34,679 bases of DNA from an uncultured Lachnospiraceae bacterium (GTDB lineage Bacteria > Bacillota > Clostridia > Lachnospirales > Lachnospiraceae). The DNA lies in NCBI GenBank assembly GCA_947564735.1, contig CANOEC010000041.1:1-34679 (forward strand). Reading direction: 5' to 3'. The notes below the pieces were generated by a model that worked only from the letters and a program-made list of their open reading frames with translations, was not told the DNA's origin and searched no databases. This document shows, in pieces, positions 24,895 to 34,364 of this stretch (within the stretch, counting starts at the first letter, position 1; the number at the start of each line of letters is the position of its first letter). The translations under genes were made by a program, and so were the position numbers.

Positions 24895-26706
24895 TTGGCA
24901 AAGTTATGGAGTCGTATCAAACATTTTAAACTGAATATTATGAATTATGATGTATTTTTGCAAATTTGTGCAGTGCTGCTCATAGTGGTGCATCTGACAC
25001 TGATGATTACATTAGGATTGGCGGGCGAGATTTTTCTGAGCCGTGTGAATATTCTGAGCATCATAACGTATACTGTGGCTTTTTATTATGCCAGAAAGAA
25101 TCGTATCAGGCTGGTTTACTATATATTTATTACGGAAATTCTTTTATATTCTTCATTGTCCGTGTACATATTAGGTGAGAGCACGCAGTTTGGTCTATAT
25201 TGTCTGGCGATTATGCCGTTTACATTTCTGACAAGTTTTATACTGGGGTGTCAGAACGGGGGACAGAAAGTGTTTCACCCGTTAGTCAATTTCTTTGTGA
25301 TTTGTGCCTTTTATTTTTTTGAGTGGGGAATGGGACGTTTCTGTGAACCGCTCTATGTAATTGAGAATGTTTCCATTGCAAATTTCTTACGCATTTTAAA
25401 TATGCTGATTAATATTTTGTGTATTCTGTTTGGATGCAGTGTGCTTACCATGGTTGCGGTAGAAAATACGATGACGATTAAACGTAACATGGAAGAGATG
25501 GAGAGGCTGATGCATCGGGCGGAAGCGTCAAGCGAGGCAAAAAGCGCCTTTCTGGCAAATATGTCGCATGAAATCAGAACGCCCATGAATGCCATCTGCG
25601 GCATGACGGATATGCTTCTGGACGAGAATTTATCCAAACAGGGGAAAGAATATGTTGAGACAATTAAGACGTCTGGTGAAGGACTTTTGAGCATCATCAA
25701 TGATATTCTGGATTTTTCTAAGATTGAATCAGGAAAGATGCCCATTATCCCTGAGGATTATTATTTTGCATCCATGATCCATGACATTATGAGCATGATG
25801 GAAATCCGTGTAAAAGGCAAGCCGGTGGAACTGATTGCAAAGGTGTCGGACAATGTACCGCGTAAGCTGTATGGGGATATCGGCAGGGTAAAGCAGATTA
25901 TTATCAACATTATGGGGAATGCGATGAAGTTTACGCATGAAGGAACCATTACGCTTTGCGCATCTTGGCAGCCGGAAGAGAAAGATACGGGAAAGCTGCA
26001 TATCAGTGTCACCGATACGGGCATCGGCATCAGGCAGGAGGATATACCGAAGCTGTTCCATTCCTTTGAACAGGTAGACATGCGCAAAAACCGGGGCGTG
26101 GAGGGAACCGGTCTGGGGCTGTCCATATCAAAGCTTCTGGTGGAAAGTATGGGCGGCAGTATTGATGTAACGAGTGAGTATGGCAAGGGCAGCACATTTA
26201 CTTTTGATATCGTGCAGAAAGTCATTGATGCATCGCCATGCGAATATAGTAAGAACAAGAAGGTGATAGAACGCAAACAGTTTATCATTGATTTTAAGGC
26301 GCCGAAGGCGAAAGTGCTTGTCGTGGACGACAATAAAGTGAATCTCCGTGTGGCGACGGGACTCTTAAGAAAATTCGGTATCATGCCGGATTTGGTGGAT
26401 AACGGACAGGACAGCGTTGATATGCTGCGCAGGCAGGTGCGGTATGATTTGATATTTATGGATCATATGATGCCGGAGCTTGACGGTATTGAAGCAACCA
26501 AGATGATACGCGCAATTGGCACGCCGTACACAGATAAAGTCCCCATCGTGGCATTGTCGGCGAATGCCGTCAAGGGAATGGAGGCTGAATTTCTGGTAGG
26601 AGGCATGAACGATTTTCTGCCAAAGCCAATTGACCTAGAGATGCTGGGCGCCATATTGAAAAAATGGCTGCCGCAGGATATCATTGAGGAGACGGAAACG
26701 TCATAA
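24895..26706 (+). CDS. Hybrid sensor histidine kinase with multi-helix membrane sensor
   Basis: A membrane kinase of about 603 residues. The N-terminal 200 residues form about six helices (FLQICAVLLIVVHLTLMITLGL, ILSIITYTVAFYYA, LVYYIFITEILLYSSLSVYI, FGLYCLAIMPFTFLTSFILG, VNFFVICAFYFF, ILNMLINILCILFGCSVL) with little outside the membrane. After a coiled linker come HisKA with His225 in [13 protein letters not shown], the ATPase domain (IINIMGNAMKFTHEG, VTDTGIGIRQED, GTGLGLSISKLLVESMGG) and one receiver with Asp523 in IFMDHMMPELDG. No HPt domain. I start at the TTG at 24895, seven bases after GAGGAG; the ATG at 24856 coincides with the predicted transcript start. Membrane-embedded sensors of this type often detect lipid, membrane or respiratory signals. 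Confidence 0.92.
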   Translation: MAKLWSRIKHFKLNIMNYDVFLQICAVLLIVVHLTLMITLGLAGEIFLSRVNILSIITYTVAFYYARKNRIRLVYYIFITEILLYSSLSVYILGESTQFGLYCLAIMPFTFLTSFILGCQNGGQKVFHPLVNFFVICAFYFFEWGMGRFCEPLYVIENVSIANFLRILNMLINILCILFGCSVLTMVAVENTMTIKRNMEEMERLMHRAEASSEAKSAFLANMSHEIRTPMNAICGMTDMLLDENLSKQGKEYVETIKTSGEGLLSIINDILDFSKIESGKMPIIPEDYYFASMIHDIMSMMEIRVKGKPVELIAKVSDNVPRKLYGDIGRVKQIIINIMGNAMKFTHEGTITLCASWQPEEKDTGKLHISVTDTGIGIRQEDIPKLFHSFEQVDMRKNRGVEGTGLGLSISKLLVESMGGSIDVTSEYGKGSTFTFDIVQKVIDASPCEYSKNKKVIERKQFIIDFKAPKAKVLVVDDNKVNLRVATGLLRKFGIMPDLVDNGQDSVDMLRRQVRYDLIFMDHMMPELDGIEATKMIRAIGTPYTDKVPIVALSANAVKGMEAEFLVGGMNDFLPKPIDLEMLGAILKKWLPQDIIEETETS

Positions 26707-26782
26707 AACAAATGGATAATGTGAAAAGAGAGAAATACAAGCAGTGTCAGAAAGATATAGACAGCTTGAAGGAGGTAATGAG

Positions 26783-28222
26783 ATGACAGAATCACAATAC
26801 AAACGGGCAAACAGAGCGGTACTATCAGTAGTAATCGTGATATTGACATATTTTATTATAATTATGGGATTGTCGGCACTTACATCCAGAGAGGATTCGG
26901 CTCCTTACGCGAGAGTTTTTATATCAGTGCTTATGCTGATCGGAGCGATTGTATCTTATGTCTTATGGAAGAACCAGAAAAAGGGTGCGACCGCGATGAT
27001 GATATGCGCCACGGTTGCTTATGCGGTAATTGTGTTGTTTGGAACGGGGACGGGGGTCTATGCATATGCATTTCCGGTATTGTTCGGCGCAATGGCATAT
27101 TATAACAGAAGACTGCTGCTTACGGGAAATGGAGCGATTATTTTAATTAATCTGATTAGAACATTTCTGTTAGATAAGACGCAGCTTGAGGATTCTATCA
27201 TGGCGCTGCTTACGATTGTGCTGGTGGCATACGCATCCTGTAAGGTTTCCAAGCTGTTGACAATGTTTAATGAAGAGAACGTGAATACCGTGGCGGAAGC
27301 GGCGGCGAAGCAGGAAGAAAGCCAGCAGAAGATGCTGCAGGTAGCCGGGAGTATTATTGAGAACTTTGACGGAGCCATGGGTAAGCTGACGGATTTGCAG
27401 GGCAATGTGGATACCAGTAATTTTGCCATGACAAATATTGCGGAAAGCACCGACGCAACGGCGCAGTCCATTCAGAGACAGGCTGATATGTGTATGGATA
27501 TCCGCAGCAGTACAGATGCGGTCGGGGACAGTATACAGAAGCTGATTGCAGCTTCCGACAGGACAAATGCGATGGTCATGCAGGGGGCGGAAGTTGTTGA
27601 GAACCTGAGAAAACAGGCGCAGAATGTGGAGAGCGCGAGCAATGAAACGGTGGAAGTCAGCAACCGGCTGAGCGAGAAGGTAGAGAATGTGCAGAACTTT
27701 ATCGGAGCGATTTTATCGATTTCCAATCAGACAAACCTGCTTGCGCTGAATGCCTCCATCGAAGCGGCGCGTGCAGGCGAAGCAGGAAAAGGGTTTGCGG
27801 TAGTTGCAGAGGAAATCAGACAGTTGTCGGAGCAGACTAAAGAAGCGTCCAACAGCATTACAAATATTATCGGTGAGCTGATTCAGGATACCAAGCATGT
27901 GAATGAGAGTGTGGACAGTGCTGTGATGTCTATCACAAAGCAGAGTGAGTTGATTGAAGAGACAAAAGAAAAATTTGAGTCGGTGGATGCGGAAGTGCAG
28001 AACATGGTACAGAGTGTGAAAGCGAGCGAGGAGATTATCCGCAGTATCATAGATAACACCAATGCAATTTCCGATGATATTTCGCAGTTATCAGCCACCA
28101 GTGAAGAAGTAGCAGCTTCCAGTGTGGAAGGATTAAAGACTTCCGAGGCAACGGTGCAGAACATGCAGGCATGCAAGGAAATGCTTGAGGAGATATTCAA
28201 TCTGGCAAAGCAGTTACAGTAA
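26783..28222 (+). CDS. Methyl-accepting chemotaxis protein with membrane-embedded sensor
   Basis: A 479-residue chemoreceptor. The first 175 residues are about six close-packed helices ([103 protein letters not shown]) with no extracellular ligand domain and no clear HAMP. The cytoplasmic part is a long coiled coil with the conserved hairpin [41 protein letters not shown]. It would signal through CheA/CheW to the flagella; none of these genes lie in the window. AAGGAGGTAATGAG precedes the ATG. It starts 76 bases after the second hybrid kinase, so the two may be co-transcribed and share the same kind of membrane signal. A strong terminator follows. Confidence 0.92.
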   Translation: MTESQYKRANRAVLSVVIVILTYFIIIMGLSALTSREDSAPYARVFISVLMLIGAIVSYVLWKNQKKGATAMMICATVAYAVIVLFGTGTGVYAYAFPVLFGAMAYYNRRLLLTGNGAIILINLIRTFLLDKTQLEDSIMALLTIVLVAYASCKVSKLLTMFNEENVNTVAEAAAKQEESQQKMLQVAGSIIENFDGAMGKLTDLQGNVDTSNFAMTNIAESTDATAQSIQRQADMCMDIRSSTDAVGDSIQKLIAASDRTNAMVMQGAEVVENLRKQAQNVESASNETVEVSNRLSEKVENVQNFIGAILSISNQTNLLALNASIEAARAGEAGKGFAVVAEEIRQLSEQTKEASNSITNIIGELIQDTKHVNESVDSAVMSITKQSELIEETKEKFESVDAEVQNMVQSVKASEEIIRSIIDNTNAISDDISQLSATSEEVAASSVEGLKTSEATVQNMQACKEMLEEIFNLAKQLQ

Positions 28223-28283
28223 CGTTTTGTATAAGAACGGGAAAGTCGGACGATGGTAATGAATGGGAGACAGAACAGATGAT

Positions 28284-28324
28284 AAAAGCCGATGCGGTAA
28301 CAGAATTATCGCATCGGCTTTTTT
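28284..28324. terminator. Bidirectional intrinsic terminator
   Basis: AAAAGCCGATGCG (28284-28296) pairs exactly with CGCATCGGCTTTT (28310-28322) around a 13-base loop, followed by more T. It ends the chemoreceptor gene and, on the other strand, the small gene at 28350-28667. Confidence 0.92.
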
Positions 28325-28349
28325 GTGTTATTCAGGAAATGCATTTTAT

Positions 28350-28667
28350 CTAGCAATACTCACGCATGTTAATAAAATTGTAATAGGGAAGCGCATCCTT
28401 CGTGTAGCCGCTTGTGCGGATGTGGATGTGCTTCTCCTGCTCCCGCTCACACGCTTCATCCAAAACCTTGGAAAAAAATGTCTGTGCAAAGGCTTGGGAT
28501 GAATTCTGCTTGGACTGGTGATTTTTGTCATTGGAAGAAATCTTCTTTAACGGGGTAATCGCCGTAACCGCTTCGACTTTATAATTCCTTTCATATGCAT
28601 ATGCTGCGATAATCCCTCCTTGGATAGCATGATAGTGAACCTCTTGTTCTATTAATAATATCGGCAT
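28350..28667 (-). CDS. Small hypothetical protein
   Basis: I do not recognise this 105-residue protein, but it looks real. AGGAA lies a few bases before its ATG, no other reading frame fits the region, and it ends next to a bidirectional terminator. It is soluble: IEQEVHYHAIQGGIIAAYAYERNYKVEAVTAITPLKK, a Ser/Asn/Gln-rich middle (SSNDKNHQSKQNSSQAFAQ), and FFSKVLDEACEREQEKHIHIRTSGYTKDALPYYNFINM. The C-terminal half with IHIRTSGYTKDALPYY seems the best conserved type of segment. It sits between two chemoreceptor genes in opposite orientation. A role in motility or the cell surface is possible from position only. Confidence 0.65.
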   Translation of the reverse strand: MPILLIEQEVHYHAIQGGIIAAYAYERNYKVEAVTAITPLKKISSNDKNHQSKQNSSQAFAQTFFSKVLDEACEREQEKHIHIRTSGYTKDALPYYNFINMREYC

Positions 28668-28839
28668 AATTTCCTGTTTCTTAACATTATTTTAACAGAT
28701 AAAAATAAAAAAGAAAAGAGAAATGTCAAACAATTTGAAAAGAAAAAAAGAATTGCAAGTACAAAAAAGTTAATTGAGTTGGAGGATAATTGTTAAAAAT
28801 GACGGAAATGAGAAGATGTTGTATTAAAATAAATACATA

Positions 28840-28869
28840 TTGTACAATGAGATGTCGTGCTGTTATAAT
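28840..28869 (+). promoter_or_regulatory. Promoter of the second chemoreceptor
   Basis: TTGTAC (28840-28845), 18 bases, perfect TATAAT (28864-28869). The -35 lies in the palindrome ATTGTACAAT, which also occurs at the second hybrid kinase promoter. Confidence 0.65.
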
Positions 28870-28935
28870 AAAAAGAAGCATATCAGTCTTTTTGACTGTC
28901 AGTGAAGCAGAAAATTATGTGAAAAGGGTGGTAAT

Positions 28936-30663
28936 ATGAAGCAGTACCGAACAAGAAAATTAAGTATCCGGAATAAAATTGTGTTACCGGCAAGTTTGAT
29001 GATTGTAATACTCTGTACCGTGATGGGAGTCAATTCATATATGCGCACGGAAGAAGGGCTGGTTGCGCTGGGAGTGGAAGAGGCGCGGATGGCGGCGGTG
29101 ATTTCTTCGCGGGTAGTCGATGCAGAGAAGCTTAATGGTTTGACGCCCGGGGCGGAGGAAAGTGAGGCATATGAGGAGATTCTTACCACGCTGCAGGGCA
29201 TCAGGCAGGACTGCGGCATCCAGTATCTGTATACGTTATATACGGACGGCAGCAAGGTATATTACGGGATTGATACGGATACTTCACAGAGCCATGCGGC
29301 ATTCGGGCAGCCCTTTGAGGTGTCCTATCATGAACTGCAGGGCGTTTTTGACGGGGAAGCCTATGTACAGGATTATATTGATTCCACAGAGGAGGGAGAC
29401 TTAATTTCAGCTTATATGCCGGTTCTTGGTGTTGACGGTAAGGTTGTGGCTATCGTTGGCTGTGATTATGATGCTTCGGGGGTGATTCAGCGGCTGAATA
29501 CAATTCTCCGGCAGACGGCAGGCATTACGGTGATTTGTCTTGCGGCGGCGCTCCTTATGCTCAATTTAATTGTAGGACGCATCATCAGGAGTCTTCGCGT
29601 TGTGGATGGTAAAATCTATGAATTGGTACATAACGAGGGTGATTTGACGCAGACATTGGATGTGACAACCGGCGATGAGATGGAGCTGATTGCCAACAAT
29701 GTGAATGCATTGTTAAGCCATATTCGGAATATCATGTTAAATATTGCTGGTAATTCTGATGAGCTGAATGCATCTTCCCGCATGATGGCTGAGAATTTGA
29801 CGAGCGCTGGAGACAATATCTCAGACGTTTCTGCGACCATGGAAGAAATGAGTGCGGCAATGGAAGAATCCAGTGCGTCTTTGGATCAGGTGAATGATTC
29901 CATCGGGGTGGCGTTTGAATCAATTGAAGAGATTTATCATCAGTCTGAAGAGGGCAGCCGTTTATCGGATCAGATTAAGCAGAATGCACTGGAAATATAT
30001 GACAAGGCGGTGGAGAACAGACAAAGCGCAGAGCGGCAGGCAGCAGACATGGCGGCGTCGGTTCAGGATAAAATCGAAAAATCAAGAGCGGTTGAGCAGA
30101 TTAAGGAGCTTACGAGGAATATTATAAGTATTACGGAAGAGACCAATCTGTTAGCGTTGAATGCAAGTATTGAAGCGGCGAGAGCCGGAGAAGCGGGGAG
30201 AGGCTTTGCGGTAGTGGCGGACGAAATCGGCAAGCTTGCATCAAATTCTGCAGGGGCAGCGACGGAAATCCAGAAGGTGACGGCAAAGGTCATTGAATCG
30301 GTTGACGAGCTGGCGGCAGAGTCGGAGGAAATGATTGCATTTATGAATGAGACGGCGATGGGCGGTTATGAGCAGTTATTGGAGACCAGTGAGAATTATC
30401 AGAACGATGTGGGAAGCATGAACGAGATGATGCAGAGATTTGCTGCGGAAAGTAAGGAATTACGAAGCAGCATGGACAGCATCAGGGAAATGGTGGAAGG
30501 CGTTAAAACGGCAGTAGGAGAGAGTGCACTGGGAATCAGCAATGTGTCAGAAGTGACGGTGACTTTGACAGGCAGGGTTGCGGATATCGGGCACAAAGCG
30601 GATTCCAATATGGGGATTGCCGGACAGCTTAACAGTGAGGTGAGTAAATTTAAGCTGCAATAA
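28936..30663 (+). CDS. Methyl-accepting chemotaxis protein with Cache-like sensor
   Basis: A 575-residue chemoreceptor of classical layout. Helix 1 (about residues 15-34), an extracellular Cache-like sensor (residues 35-185, with [51 protein letters not shown]), helix 2 ([18 protein letters not shown]), a HAMP region ([31 protein letters not shown]), then the methylation and signalling coiled coil with [37 protein letters not shown]. Cache domains of this size bind small organic acids or amino acids; the ligand here is unknown. AAAGGGTGG precedes the ATG. The gene is monocistronic, with its own promoter and a terminator after it. Confidence 0.94.
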   Translation: MKQYRTRKLSIRNKIVLPASLMIVILCTVMGVNSYMRTEEGLVALGVEEARMAAVISSRVVDAEKLNGLTPGAEESEAYEEILTTLQGIRQDCGIQYLYTLYTDGSKVYYGIDTDTSQSHAAFGQPFEVSYHELQGVFDGEAYVQDYIDSTEEGDLISAYMPVLGVDGKVVAIVGCDYDASGVIQRLNTILRQTAGITVICLAAALLMLNLIVGRIIRSLRVVDGKIYELVHNEGDLTQTLDVTTGDEMELIANNVNALLSHIRNIMLNIAGNSDELNASSRMMAENLTSAGDNISDVSATMEEMSAAMEESSASLDQVNDSIGVAFESIEEIYHQSEEGSRLSDQIKQNALEIYDKAVENRQSAERQAADMAASVQDKIEKSRAVEQIKELTRNIISITEETNLLALNASIEAARAGEAGRGFAVVADEIGKLASNSAGAATEIQKVTAKVIESVDELAAESEEMIAFMNETAMGGYEQLLETSENYQNDVGSMNEMMQRFAAESKELRSSMDSIREMVEGVKTAVGESALGISNVSEVTVTLTGRVADIGHKADSNMGIAGQLNSEVSKFKLQ

Positions 30664-30693
30664 TAATCCGGACAGAAATCTCGATAGAAATAC

Positions 30694-30725
30694 GCGATAA
30701 GATTCTTCCTTATTGCAGTTTTTTG
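30694..30725 (+). terminator. Intrinsic terminator after the chemoreceptor
   Basis: GCGATAAG pairs with CTTATTGC (one G-T) around a seven-base loop, followed by AGTTTTTTGTG. Confidence 0.75.
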
Positions 30726-30778
30726 TGTTAAAATAATATTGTGCACGCATAAAATCAATGTGCAGGTGTAATTAGGGC

Positions 30779-30807
30779 TTGACAAAATTCTACATATTCG
30801 TTAGGCT
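30779..30807 (+). promoter_or_regulatory. Promoter of the MecA-like gene
   Basis: TTGACA (30779-30784), 17 bases, TAGGCT (30802-30807): perfect -35, poor -10. Confidence 0.5.
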
Positions 30808-30848
30808 TGTGGACGGTAAGAGGAAGAAAACAGAGGATAACGGGCTAT

Positions 30849-31511
30849 ATGAAATATAAAAAAATTAATGATGCAACAGTACAGTGTATTATTACGGAAG
30901 AGGATATGATAGAGTATGGTCTGACACTGTCTGATATTTTCGAGCGCAATGAGAAGGGAGAAGGGTTTCTCCGGGACATTATTGAACGCGCACATGAGGA
31001 GGTCGGCTATACAATCAGCGGAGAAAGCATTGCCATGCAGATTACGCCGCTTAAAGATAAAGGGCTGGCGGTTACCTTTACAAATGAAGGACCGGCGGGA
31101 TTCAGAGATATTTTACAGCATTTGAAGGAAGTGCTGCAAGGTGTCAGCGCGGAACTGAACAGGCAGGAAGAGGAAGAACAGAGGCTGAAAGAGCAGGAGA
31201 GAGCCGCGGTTGATAACAGCCGGCATATGTTTGTTTTTGCTACGCTTCATCAAGTGATGCAGTATACTGCGTCGATTCCCGCTGATATTTCCGTGAAGAG
31301 CCACCTTTATAAAGAGGGCGAAGCATACTATCTGGTGATGGAGAAGAACAGGTTGTCATACAGGACGTTTAACAAGATAAGTGCGATGGCGGTGGAATTC
31401 GGGAATTTGATTGCGGTCACCGAGGAGAAGATGCAGTATCTTGAAGAGCATGGAGAATGTCTGATTGCCAACAGAGCAGTGAACAGACTTCGCAAAATAT
31501 CCATGGTGTAG
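30849..31511 (+). CDS. mecA: MecA-family ClpC adaptor protein
   Basis: A 220-residue adaptor. MecA proteins bring substrates such as ComK to the ClpCP protease. The N-terminal domain MKYKKINDATVQCIITEEDMIEYGLTLSDIF and FLRDIIERAHEEVGYTISGESIAMQITPL follows the family pattern. A Gln/Glu-rich charged linker (residues 110-135) leads to the C-terminal ClpC-binding domain, which here includes FVFATLHQVMQYTASIPADISVKSHLYKEGEAYYLVME. I use the ATG at 30849, with GAGGAT about ten bases upstream; a longer in-frame ORF begins before the predicted transcript start region is cleared. In Clostridia, which often lack competence, it may serve general protein quality control or sporulation. Confidence 0.9.
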   Translation: MKYKKINDATVQCIITEEDMIEYGLTLSDIFERNEKGEGFLRDIIERAHEEVGYTISGESIAMQITPLKDKGLAVTFTNEGPAGFRDILQHLKEVLQGVSAELNRQEEEEQRLKEQERAAVDNSRHMFVFATLHQVMQYTASIPADISVKSHLYKEGEAYYLVMEKNRLSYRTFNKISAMAVEFGNLIAVTEEKMQYLEEHGECLIANRAVNRLRKISMV

Positions 31512-31577
31512 GATAGAAGCATTGAGTAGTCGTAGAGAGTTTCTGCTTTTGGCAGGAAGGTTTGTTTGTATCGTATA

Positions 31578-31639
31578 TGCTGCCATGTTCGGGCATTATG
31601 CGCGGATATGGCAGCAATTATCATGTCCCAGAATGGGAC
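31578..31639 (+). promoter_or_regulatory. Structured leader upstream of the DEAD-box helicase
   Basis: Two consecutive hairpins: TGCTGCCAT (31578-31586) with ATGGCAGCA (31608-31616), and GTCCC-agaat-GGGAC (31625-31639). Neither is followed by a T-run. Cold-shock RNA helicase genes often have structured leaders that control expression; the sequence suggests but does not prove the same here. A weak TTGGCA at 31549 might belong to the promoter. Confidence 0.45.
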
Positions 31640-31726
31640 GGGCAGGAAGCTTATCTGACCATGTAAGAAATGGAAGTATCCCTGTCACATCGTGGCGGGG
31701 TTAAAAAAATATAGAATGGAGTTATT

Positions 31727-33433
31727 ATGAGTAATCGAACAAAAGGAAACGGAAGATTTGACGAATTTACGGAGAGGGAGATGGCGGCACGACAGCAGGA
31801 AGAAGAACCATGTATGCGCTATGAAGATGCAAGGATTGACGAAAGAATACTGCGTGCAGTCAAGGAATTGGGGTTTGACCGGATGACGCCGATTCAGGAG
31901 CAGGCAATTCCCCTTTTTATGACAGGACAGGATATTATCGGACAGGCACAGACAGGCACGGGCAAGACGGCGGCCTTTGGCATTCCGATTTTACAAAGGA
32001 TTGATCCGGATAACCGGAATTTGCAGGCGGTTATTCTGTGCCCCACCAGAGAGCTTGCGATGCAGGCGGCGGATGAACTGCGTAAGTTTTCCAAGTATAT
32101 GCAGGGAATCAAAGTGCTTGCGATTTATGGCGGGCAGGATATTGTCAGGCAGATTAAGGGGTTAAAGGGCGGTGTACAGATTGTGGTCGGTACGCCGGGA
32201 AGAGTGATGGATCATATGCGCAGGCATACACTGAAGATGGAGCATGTGCGCGTCGTGGTGCTGGATGAGGCGGATGAAATGCTCAATATGGGATTTCGCG
32301 AGGATATCGAGACGATTCTGCGGGAAATGCCGGAAGAAAGACAGACAGGGCTATTTTCTGCGACGATGCCGAAACCTATCTTGGAGCTTACAAAGGCGTA
32401 CCAGAAAGATGCGGCGTATATACGGATGACACCGAAGGAAGTGACGATTCCGCTTATCAAACAGGCGTATTATCAGGTGCGTAAACAAGATAAGGAAGAA
32501 GTACTCTGCCGTCTGATTGATTATTATGACCCGAAACGCGCTTTGATTTTCTGCAATACCAAGCGCATGGTGGATGAGCTGACAGAGCATTTAAAAAGCC
32601 GCGGCTACGAGGCGGAGGGGCTGCACGGCGATTTGACCCAGCATCAGAGAGATACGGTGATGAATCTGTTCCGCAGTGGAAGAGCGGGCATTCTGATTGC
32701 AACTGACGTGGCGGCAAGAGGCATTGACGTGAGCGATGTGGAAGCGGTTTATAATTATGATGTGCCGGAGGATATTGAATACTATGTGCACAGAATCGGC
32801 AGAACGGGGCGCGCCGGTAAGACAGGACGGTCCTTTACGCTGGTGGTGGGCAGAGAAGTATATAAGATACGTGATATTGAGCGTGTCTGTCATACGAAAA
32901 TAGGAGAGCGGAAAATTCCCAGCGCAGCAGATATCATGCAGCGTAAAGCGGCAAAAATCTTAAAAGAGGCGGTCAAGGTAATCGAACAGCAGGATATCAG
33001 CCGTGCAACAGAGTACATTCTGGATGAAACAGCGCTGGGACAGTACAGTGCGACACAGATCGCGGCGGCGTTCATGCAGATGAAGCTGGGAGATGAAATT
33101 GAGGATATCAAGCCGGAAAAATTCTTATTTGAGAAAAAGGATGGCAGACGGGGCGGCAGACAAAGTTACCGGAATAATTCGGGTAAGCCGGGACGCCGAA
33201 ACGATGCAGATAAGCCGAGACATCGGAATGAAGCAGATAAGCCGGGACGCCGGAATGAAGCAGATAAGCCGAGACACCGGAATGACTCGGATAAGTCAAG
33301 ACACAGAAATGATGATACCAGACAGCGCGGAAGGAATGAAAAGTCTTATCGGGGAGAAAAAGAAACTTATACGGAAAACAGGAACAGCCGCTATGCAGCG
33401 CTGCGCATCAAGACGAAAAAACAAGGGAAATAG
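31727..33433 (+). CDS. DEAD-box RNA helicase, CshA-like, with repeat tail
   Basis: An ATP-dependent RNA helicase of 568 residues, for ribosome assembly and RNA turnover. RecA domain 1: Q-motif GFDRMTPIQEQAIP, motif I AQTGTGKT, PTRELAMQ, GTPGRVMDH, motif II LDEADEML, motif III SAT. RecA domain 2: ALIFCNTKRMVDEL, GLHGDLTQHQRD, ATDVAARGIDV and HRIGRTGRAG. A dimerisation-type helical segment (IMQRKAAKILKEAVKVIEQQDISRATEYIL) as in CshA follows. The C-terminal tail is basic and low in complexity, with five 9-residue repeats (type ADKPRHRNE, residues 485-529), likely RNA-binding. AATGGAG precedes the ATG. It may be co-regulated with the upstream mecA, 215 bases away, but a structured leader intervenes. 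Confidence 0.95.
   Translation: MSNRTKGNGRFDEFTEREMAARQQEEEPCMRYEDARIDERILRAVKELGFDRMTPIQEQAIPLFMTGQDIIGQAQTGTGKTAAFGIPILQRIDPDNRNLQAVILCPTRELAMQAADELRKFSKYMQGIKVLAIYGGQDIVRQIKGLKGGVQIVVGTPGRVMDHMRRHTLKMEHVRVVVLDEADEMLNMGFREDIETILREMPEERQTGLFSATMPKPILELTKAYQKDAAYIRMTPKEVTIPLIKQAYYQVRKQDKEEVLCRLIDYYDPKRALIFCNTKRMVDELTEHLKSRGYEAEGLHGDLTQHQRDTVMNLFRSGRAGILIATDVAARGIDVSDVEAVYNYDVPEDIEYYVHRIGRTGRAGKTGRSFTLVVGREVYKIRDIERVCHTKIGERKIPSAADIMQRKAAKILKEAVKVIEQQDISRATEYILDETALGQYSATQIAAAFMQMKLGDEIEDIKPEKFLFEKKDGRRGGRQSYRNNSGKPGRRNDADKPRHRNEADKPGRRNEADKPRHRNDSDKSRHRNDDTRQRGRNEKSYRGEKETYTENRNSRYAALRIKTKKQGK
33179..33313 (+). repeat. Five tandem 27-base repeats in the helicase tail
   Basis: In-frame units encoding SGKPGRRND, ADKPRHRNE, ADKPGRRNE, ADKPRHRND and SDKSRHRND. 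Units 2-4 are nearly identical at the DNA level and alternate GGACGCC / AGACACC. Such repeats change length easily between strains. Confidence 0.92.
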
Positions 33434-33458
33434 ATTGAATAATCATAGGACTGATTTA

Positions 33459-34085
33459 TCATAGGACGAGTTCATGACCATGGTCTTTCAGCCATTTGCG
33501 GGCAGCACGGTAGTCCGGGCAGACAGATTCTACTTTCTGCCAGAACGCGGCGGAATGATTCATGTGGGTTAAGTGACACAGTTCATGCACGACGACATAG
33601 TCAAGAACGGCGGGCGGGGCAAGCATAAGGCGCCAGTTGAAGGAAAGAGTGCCCTTGGAACTGCAGCTTCCCCAGCGGGTTTTCTGGTCTCTGATGGAGA
33701 TACGCTGATAGGAGCCGCCGGTATATTGCTGATAGTAGGCGGCGCGCTTTGGAAAATATTCTTTTGCTGCAGCGATATATCTCTGCTCCAGTGCGGCGCG
33801 CTGCGTGTCGGTCAGGTCGGATTGCGGACGTTCGCTTCGTTGTTTCTGCACTTCCAGATATCTGGTGATAATCCAGAGACGTTTCTCGATGAGGAGATGA
33901 CGGATTTCTTTTTCTGTGGTGCACAGGGGGACGCGAAGCGTGATTTCAGCTTCAGGTGAAATGCTGATGGAACAGCTTTTGCGTCTGCTGCGGATCAGCG
34001 TATAGGGAAGGTCGTACAGTTTGCTCTGATACTGAATGCGGATATGATTTTCGGTTGAGATTATGGTATCGTTATCGTTCTTCAT
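33459..34085 (-). CDS. YgjP-like (SprT/M48-type) metallopeptidase domain protein
   Basis: A 208-residue protein of the YgjP/DUF45 family. Landmarks are the basic beta region YTLIRSRRKSCSISISPEAEITLRVP, KTRWGSCSSKGTLSFNWRLMLAP and the zinc motif VVHELCHLTHMNHSAAFW (HExxH with a further His). The family is linked to M48-like peptidases and, in restriction and other contexts, acts as an accessory; its own substrate is unknown. AAGGAAAACGACT precedes the ATG on the minus strand. It converges with the helicase gene, 25 bases apart, and no terminator is seen between them, so antisense read-through is likely. Confidence 0.9.
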   Translation of the reverse strand: MKNDNDTIISTENHIRIQYQSKLYDLPYTLIRSRRKSCSISISPEAEITLRVPLCTTEKEIRHLLIEKRLWIITRYLEVQKQRSERPQSDLTDTQRAALEQRYIAAAKEYFPKRAAYYQQYTGGSYQRISIRDQKTRWGSCSSKGTLSFNWRLMLAPPAVLDYVVVHELCHLTHMNHSAAFWQKVESVCPDYRAARKWLKDHGHELVL

Positions 34086-34292
34086 AGTCGTTTTCCTTAT
34101 ATATGGATTATATCATATCATGCAACAGTCTGGCACGCAATGTCATTTGATAAATCCGGATGCATTGTGACAGTTCAGCCTTCCATGCTGGTAAAACTAT
34201 GATATGGCGTCCGATATGAGGAACAATGTTTCCTAGACAAAATCCTATCATATATGCTAGTATTGTGAATATGTGGGATACTGATGTATGAC

Positions 34293-34364
34293 GTGTAGAA
34301 GTTTGTGTCTGTGTTCACTTGACACAAACTTGTGATACGCGAAAAGCGTGCGCAGAAATGAGGA
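34293..34364 (+). promoter_or_regulatory. Repeated leader-like element, copy B
   Basis: GTGTAGAA (34293-34300), a perfect 11-bp hairpin (AAGTTTGTGTC 34299-34309 with GACACAAACTT 34321-34331), and then a block (34335-34364) 27/30 identical to 12202-12231. The block holds the small hairpin TACGC-GAAAA-GCGTG and CGCAGAAATGAGGA with the ribosome binding site of the next gene. Compared with copy A, the first hairpin has an unrelated sequence but the same place. Confidence 0.65.

Noticed and set aside
28724-28738. TGTCAAACAATTTGA resembling the XRE operator
   Set aside because: It has a different half-site spacing, the right half lacks the final CA, and AT-rich DNA gives such matches by chance.
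24841-28848. ATTGTACAAT palindrome at two promoters (24841-24850 and 28839-28848)
   Set aside because: It lies over the -10 box in one and the -35 box in the other, and a 10-base AT-rich match is weak evidence for a shared regulator.
33179-33313. Regular repeats that could be taken for a CRISPR array
   Set aside because: Units are contiguous, without spacers, and encode an in-frame peptide repeat.
33093-33464. A 123-codon frame with repeats of ISRD(A/T)GMKQ type
   Set aside because: It is an overlapping frame of the helicase repeat tail; the 27-base repeats produce repeats in every frame, and it has no ribosome binding site.
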